Below, piece by piece: positions 60,315 through 64,000 of a stretch of DNA of 64,000 nt (its first letter is position 1; the number at the start of each line of letters is the position of its first letter). Source of the stretch: Candidatus Gastranaerophilales bacterium. Its GTDB lineage: Bacteria > Cyanobacteriota > Vampirovibrionia > Gastranaerophilales > Gastranaerophilaceae. The DNA lies in the NCBI GenBank assembly GCA_900770525.1, contig CAAHDT010000027.1, positions 212,961-276,960 on the forward strand, read 5' to 3'. The notes beneath the pieces are model-generated. The model did no database searches. It saw only the letters and a list, made by a program, of their open reading frames with translations, and was not told where the DNA came from. The position numbers and the translations under genes are program-made.

Positions 60315-61727
60315 TTATCCTTTATTAAAAAATCTCATTATCTTATCCAACAACCCCTCTTCCTCAACATCAGGAGTCATTTCGCTGTTTTCAAGTTTTG
60401 CTAATTTATTTTCTATTTGCTTGTGTTCTTCATTTTGAGGCGCAGTTTGAAGATATTTTTTATACATATCTACTGCTTTTTGCTTATCTTTAACCTTTTC
60501 ATACAAAGAACCTAATTTCTTCATTGCATTGAAGTTCCTTTTATCAACGTCAATTAATTGTTCCAAATAGTCAATAGCAGTCCTATAATCCCCTAAATCT
60601 TCTCTGTATTTTATAAGTTTTTCCAATGCAGAACGATTATTTGGTTCTAATTTTACGAGCTTTTCATAAAACTCCATTGCCTGATGTTTGTCCCCACTTG
60701 TTTCAAGCAAATTTGCCAAAGTTGCAACAAGATTCGCATCATCATCTTTCAATTGATAAGCATTCAAAAACTCGTTAATTGCAATATCTTTGTTTCCGCG
60801 AACAAGATTATATTTTCCCCAATTCAAAGTTGAATTGTACTCATCCTTTTTTGCCTCATAAATCAACGCACTCATCTGGAACACAAGCGGATGGTTTGGC
60901 GCAAGTTCTGCAAACTTCTTAACAGCCTCTAAAGCCTTTTCATAATCTTTTTCGTTATAATAATATTCCGCACGTAATGCGTACAACTGAGAATTATCTT
61001 TATATTTTTCAGCAACAGCTTCTAACTCTTTTGCAGCCTCGTCAGATTCACCCATTGCAAGCATTGCCTTGATTTTTGTAAGTTCGTTTCTTGTAACGTT
61101 TTTAGCTTTCTCAGGGGTACCATTTTTCAAGTATAAATTAGCAAGACTTTCGCAAATTGCATCAGTATCAAAACCTTCTTTTCTTGCTCTTTCCAAAGTT
61201 TCGATAGCACTACCCAATGCATCATCCAACGCGTACAAGTTTGCAAGTCTTGTATAAACTTCTTCATGCGAGTGGTCATAATCCAAAACCTTTAAATATT
61301 CGTCAATTGCCCTAGTAGGATTTCCCAATTGTTCATACAAAGTTCCTAAAACAAACCTTGCAGAAGAAATTGCCTCATGGTCATCACCGGCATTTGCTAT
61401 TGCCTTTTTGAAATCATGAAGAGCGTGTTCATACTTTTGCTCAATAGAATGTAAATTTCCTCTATATACGTAATATTTATACTTGTCAGTATCAATATAA
61501 ATATCCATCAACTGTTCATAAGCTGTAGGGTTTGTCGCATCAAGTGACAACATCTTATGATAAAATTCTTCTGCTTCATCATTCTTTTTAAGCATAACTG
61601 CAATATGCCCCAACTGAGCAAGCAAACTCAAATCATTTGGGTTATGCGTATAAACTTTTTTATATTCTTCGTAAGCCTCTTCGTATTGTCCGTTTTCTTC
61701 AAACTCTTCGGCAGCCTGTAAACTCAT
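60315..61727 (-). CDS. Tetratricopeptide-repeat protein
   Basis: 470 residues, almost all TPR helices. At least ten units are visible by their A-x-x-x-G/L pattern, e.g. AAEEFEENGQYEEAYEEYKK, LGTLYEQLGNPTRAIDEYLK, and LGSLYEKVKDKQKAVDMYKK. A C-terminal tail (EEGLLDKIMRFFNKG) may be an amphipathic membrane helix. No signal peptide, so it is cytoplasmic. It is encoded three bases upstream of bioD, but the partner it scaffolds is unknown. Confidence 0.85.
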   Translation of the reverse strand: MSLQAAEEFEENGQYEEAYEEYKKVYTHNPNDLSLLAQLGHIAVMLKKNDEAEEFYHKMLSLDATNPTAYEQLMDIYIDTDKYKYYVYRGNLHSIEQKYEHALHDFKKAIANAGDDHEAISSARFVLGTLYEQLGNPTRAIDEYLKVLDYDHSHEEVYTRLANLYALDDALGSAIETLERARKEGFDTDAICESLANLYLKNGTPEKAKNVTRNELTKIKAMLAMGESDEAAKELEAVAEKYKDNSQLYALRAEYYYNEKDYEKALEAVKKFAELAPNHPLVFQMSALIYEAKKDEYNSTLNWGKYNLVRGNKDIAINEFLNAYQLKDDDANLVATLANLLETSGDKHQAMEFYEKLVKLEPNNRSALEKLIKYREDLGDYRTAIDYLEQLIDVDKRNFNAMKKLGSLYEKVKDKQKAVDMYKKYLQTAPQNEEHKQIENKLAKLENSEMTPDVEEEGLLDKIMRFFNKG

Positions 61728-61805
61728 TTTCTACTCCTTTTAGTATTGACTGTATGTGACCAATTATATACAAAAATCCCTTAAGGGTCAATTAAAAAAT
61801 AGCAT

Positions 61806-61836
61806 AAAAAAACGCCCGATACTATCGGACGTCTTT
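61806..61836 (-). terminator. Terminator of the HEAT-repeat gene
   Basis: On the minus strand GACGTCCGATAGTATCGGGCGTTTTTTT: stem about 61811-61832 with one mismatch, then seven T. Confidence 0.75.
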
Positions 61837-61858
61837 CTACAATTTATTTTTTTTAAAC

Positions 61859-62143
61859 TTAAGCAGCGATTTCACCTTTAATTTCTCTGATTAAGTATTC
61901 AGCAACCCATTCAAAATCTTTATTGTCGTGAGCAGCTTTTTCTAAATATTTAATAGAAGCATCACCAATTCTAATCAAAGTCATAGCAACAACGCCTCTT
62001 TTAACCCCACGAACAACTTGCAATTGATCAACCAATTGAGGAACGATTGAAGAACCACAATTAACCAATTTGTTTTCTAATTCGTTTTTAGTTGTATTAT
62101 CTGCATTTTCTAACTTTGTAAGAATTTCAGTGACTTTTTCCAT
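61859..62143 (-). CDS. Small HEAT-repeat-like helical protein
   Basis: 94 residues. ALpha-helical throughout: EKVTEILTKLENADNTTKNE, then VPQLVDQLQVVRGVKRGVVA and LIRIGDASIKYLEKAAHD, resembling two HEAT/armadillo-type repeats. A soluble scaffold or partner-binding protein. RBS GGAGACA lies eight bases upstream. It has its own terminator. The function is unknown. Confidence 0.75.
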   Translation of the reverse strand: MEKVTEILTKLENADNTTKNELENKLVNCGSSIVPQLVDQLQVVRGVKRGVVAMTLIRIGDASIKYLEKAAHDNKDFEWVAEYLIREIKGEIAA

Positions 62144-62284
62144 TTTTATGTCTCCATTACTATTTATAACCTATATTTACATTATAATTCAAAATTTGAA
62201 GAACTTTAATTTCCTTACATAATCTTTATATCGTATAAAGATTGCGGAAAGAATATTATTTTTCAGCCCCTGAATTCTCAAAAA

Positions 62285-62734
62285 CTATTCACCGAAAAGA
62301 AGCCAATCGATATTTGTCTTGGAAAAGTTTGTTTTTATTGCCAAAATCTCTTCACCGGTCGGATACTTATTTTTTCTAATCAAATCATCCAATCTGCGCA
62401 CACTTATACCAAGCATTTGAGCAAAAACTTTATCATCTAAAATATTTGCACTTACCTGCAATTTTAATAAACGCTTGCCCCAATTATCTAATTCATACTG
62501 AACTCCAATATCATAATCAGGTTTCAAGTTTTCCCCAACAGTACTTTTGTACAATGAAACACCATAGTGACGCTCAAGTTTTTGCAATTCAGAAACAGTT
62601 ATCTCACTCTTATTTTTCATGCGCAAACTGATATTTGCTCGAGTCATATTCAAAACTTGCGCAATCTCGGATTGCGATATTTTCCTATTTGTTATTAAGT
62701 TTTGTAAACTCCTTTGTATGTCAATGAAGTTCAC
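62285..62734 (-). CDS. XRE-type repressor with two HTH segments
   Basis: 149 residues. HTH 1: NRKISQSEIAQVLNMTRANI (about 16-35). HTH 2: DKVFAQMLGISVRRLDDLIR (about 100-119). A linker (about 60-95) joins them. The pattern resembles phage- or integrative-element CI-type repressors with a second regulatory module. It is divergent from three overlapping small ORFs across a 24-bp palindrome, as in a lysogeny-type switch. Confidence 0.75.
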   Translation of the reverse strand: MNFIDIQRSLQNLITNRKISQSEIAQVLNMTRANISLRMKNKSEITVSELQKLERHYGVSLYKSTVGENLKPDYDIGVQYELDNWGKRLLKLQVSANILDDKVFAQMLGISVRRLDDLIRKNKYPTGEEILAIKTNFSKTNIDWLLFGE

Positions 62735-62782
62735 GGTTTACACCCTCTTATTTTAGTACACATCGACTCTCTTTGTTTATTA

Positions 62783-62806
62783 ATTATTGACAATATTGTC
62801 AATAAT
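62783..62806. promoter_or_regulatory. 24-bp perfect palindrome, probable operator
   Basis: Half site ATTATTGACAAT (62783-62794) with its exact complement (62795-62806). It lies 49 bases upstream of the XRE gene start and contains TTGACA on both strands, so bound repressor could cover divergent -35 boxes. Confidence 0.7.
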
Positions 62807-63073
62807 ATTTAAAATATGTTTATCAGACAAGAACACCTCTTATAGGTTTAAAGGAAAGGCATAACAAGTGCTTATTCCGTACATATTTTAATTTAATTTG
62901 AGCTTTATACAGACAATGATTCAAAAGCCCAAAAACATAATACCACAATTTTTATTGAAAATTAAAGGTATTAAAAAATATATACACTATTAATGCAAAT
63001 TAACCAGAAAAACAAGCATAAACAGTGTGTAAAATAACCGGATTACAACAGAAAAATAGGAGCTAGGGGAAAT

Positions 63074-63277
63074 ATGCGAAAACCAGAAACGCATTGCGAA
63101 ATTAGTAATGCCAAATTACAGAAAAAAGCGATTAGAAAAGCAATTATTGACTATTATGACACGATAAATATGGGAAAAATCACCATACCATCATTTATAT
63201 TAGCAGAAATTGCAATATGGCGAACAAAAGCTTTTTCAAGATTAGAATCGCTTTACTCAAAATTGGTTAATGGATAA
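63074..63277 (+). CDS. Small hypothetical protein 1 of element cassette
   Basis: 67 residues, basic and helical (NAKLQKKAIRKAIIDYYDTI). No domain recognised. RBS AGGGGAA lies about four bases before the ATG. Its stop overlaps the next start (TAATG), so translation is coupled. Confidence 0.55.
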   Translation: MRKPETHCEISNAKLQKKAIRKAIIDYYDTINMGKITIPSFILAEIAIWRTKAFSRLESLYSKLVNG

Positions 63278-63462
63278 TGCTATTTAATTACAATCCATTT
63301 TCATCATTTGAAGAAAGAGAAGATTTATATTACAAAGCCTCGATTGCAGGATTTGAAAATCTTGACCAATATTTTAATTACGTCAACCAAAAGAAGAAAA
63401 GAGATAGTTATAATGCATTTTCCGCAAGAACACCAAAGAATAAGTCTGGAAAAACTCGCTGA
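63277..63462 (+). CDS. Small hypothetical protein 2 of element cassette
   Basis: 61 residues, MLFNYNPFSSFEEREDLYYK then a charged helical end (KKRDSYNAFSARTPKNKSGK). It starts on the stop of the previous gene and its last 50 bases overlap the next one in another frame. No domain recognised. Confidence 0.5.
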   Translation: MLFNYNPFSSFEEREDLYYKASIAGFENLDQYFNYVNQKKKRDSYNAFSARTPKNKSGKTR

Positions 63463-63697
63463 AATGATAGGCGTATCCAGCTCAACAGCAAGAACATGGA
63501 TTAGTTCTTACAAATTCAACAAATTTGTAAAATACGACAATATCCTCGGGCAAAAACCGAAACTAAATATTGTCTTAAACAACGCATTTTGCAAAACATT
63601 TATTCCTTACCTTGCAAGCAAAGGAATAAGAGGGAAAAACTACGTCAAAAACTTCAATGACTACCTCGACAAACACCACAGAGTCCAGAAAGTATAA
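63413..63697 (+). CDS. Small HTH protein of element cassette
   Basis: 94 residues. RISLEKLAEMIGVSSSTARTW with ISSYKFNKFV is a helix-turn-helix of the homeodomain-like type found in terminase small subunits and transposase/regulator proteins. The ATG at 63413 is preferred over the upstream frame start inside the neighbour, since AGAGA lies upstream. Possibly an activator or excisionase-like gene of the element. Confidence 0.6.
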   Translation: MHFPQEHQRISLEKLAEMIGVSSSTARTWISSYKFNKFVKYDNILGQKPKLNIVLNNAFCKTFIPYLASKGIRGKNYVKNFNDYLDKHHRVQKV

Positions 63698-64000
63698 GAG
63701 CAAAATTTTTGGTGCAATTTTTTACATCAGAATATAGAATGCATGGGTGGCGAAAAGCATAAGCGGTTTCCACCGTTTCACTGCTTTCCACAAACATGTC
63801 ATCCTGAAAATTTAGAAAGCGGATTTACGTACAGACGGTTAGTCTGGATAGCGAACAGATTGAACATTCTGTGCGTAAGCACAAATGTGAAACTCTGTGA
63901 GCGTGGAGTAAATCCAAGACAAATTATCTTATTCAGGATCTGTCCACCGTCAAGCTGGAATACGTAACCGTCAAGAACCCCTCTACTTACAGGTGAGGGG
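63698..64000. other. Structured non-coding tail at window edge
   Basis: No credible ORF. It contains repeat copy 2 (63745-63776) and nested pairings: ATCCTGAA (63801) with TTCAGGAT (63932), GGATTTAC (63821) with GTAAATCC (63908), CAGAC/GTCTG, ACAGA/TCTGT and TGTGC/GCACA in between, then CCCCTC/GAGGGG at the edge. This is a multi-branched RNA-like layout that runs off the window. Confidence 0.5.
63745..63776 (-). repeat. Dispersed hairpin repeat, copy 2 (inverted)
   Basis: Complement of the element at 3275-3304; it keeps GGTGG..CCACC ends and the CTTTTCGCCACCC arm, with two small changes. Confidence 0.55.

Overview
The window is about 64 kb of AT-rich bacterial chromosome with dense, short-gapped genes on both strands. 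The likely source is an uncultured gut bacterium of the Gastranaerophilales (Vampirovibrionia/Melainabacteria, the non-photosynthetic sister group of Cyanobacteria). This is an inference. It rests on five dispersed prepilin-like proteins with the near-identical start FTLAEVLITLGIIGIVAAL, a diderm Ton/Exb system, type IV pilus genes without photosynthesis genes, an anaerobe-style set (Rex, D-lactate-type dehydrogenase, NfnA-like flavoprotein plus ETF), and a SigF-like sigma factor beside the prepilin peptidase, as with the SigF/pilus link known in Cyanobacteria. No rRNA is present. One complete tRNA (Leu-CAA) is visible.

Layout. 0-6 kb: prepilin-like genes, a ribbon-helix-helix protein, a family 2 glycosyltransferase, a gene-poor low-complexity stretch with a dispersed hairpin repeat, Rex, and a small XRE regulator with clear palindromic operators. 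5.7-9.6 kb (minus): ruvA-dnaA and pilD with a sigma factor. 9.8-16 kb (plus): gatC, pyrG, an FAD oxidoreductase, a GT-C membrane protein, folC. 16-20.5 kb: small Cys-rich and hypothetical proteins, an HtrA-like protease, comF, a radical SAM protein. 20.5-23 kb: pilO and a fused pilM-pilN. 23-33 kb: nadA, rlmB, rpoD; then a minus-strand run of two thymidylate-kinase paralogues, a YhaM-like nuclease, ilvC, a PAP2-like protein, ispA, rsgA and a 2-hydroxyacid dehydrogenase. 32.8-33.7 kb: an unidentified structured RNA with its own promoter and terminator, followed by what looks like a complete type III (TenpIN-like) toxin-antitoxin locus. 33.7-36.5 kb (minus): nfnA-like, a small Cys protein, etfB, etfA.

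36.5-41.7 kb is an accessory island: long non-coding AT-rich stretches, a one-polypeptide restriction-modification enzyme, a tRNA-like remnant, a truncated Mu-type transposase, a secreted-looking orphan and a cluster of imperfect repeats, bounded by tRNA-Leu. 41.8-47 kb (plus) is an envelope cluster: three exported proteins (two of VirB10/TrbI type), TonB, ExbB, two ExbD. 47-51.6 kb holds DMT and MATE transporters, ndk, tgt and tmk. 51.8-55.5 kb holds another prepilin, a beta-repeat secreted protein and two zinc metalloproteases. 55.5-62.1 kb (minus) holds typA, a zinc-ribbon protein, bioA/bioD, a TPR and a HEAT protein, plus a 31-residue membrane protein on the plus strand that is too short for usual ORF callers. 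62.3-64 kb looks like the edge of a phage-like or integrated element: a two-HTH repressor, a 24-bp palindrome and three overlapping small ORFs read divergently, then a highly structured non-coding tail running off the window.

How parts work together: sigma factor/PilD, PilMN/PilO and the prepilin-like proteins form one export and pilus theme. TonB/ExbB/ExbD and the VirB10-like proteins form an envelope energy-transduction theme. Rex, lactate-type dehydrogenase, NfnA-like and ETF proteins form a redox theme. A recurring signal is an extended -10 box 6-9 nt before the ATG with no Shine-Dalgarno, which suggests leaderless transcripts for several genes. The strongest candidate for a little-described system is the TenpIN-like RNA-antitoxin locus with the adjacent structured RNA.
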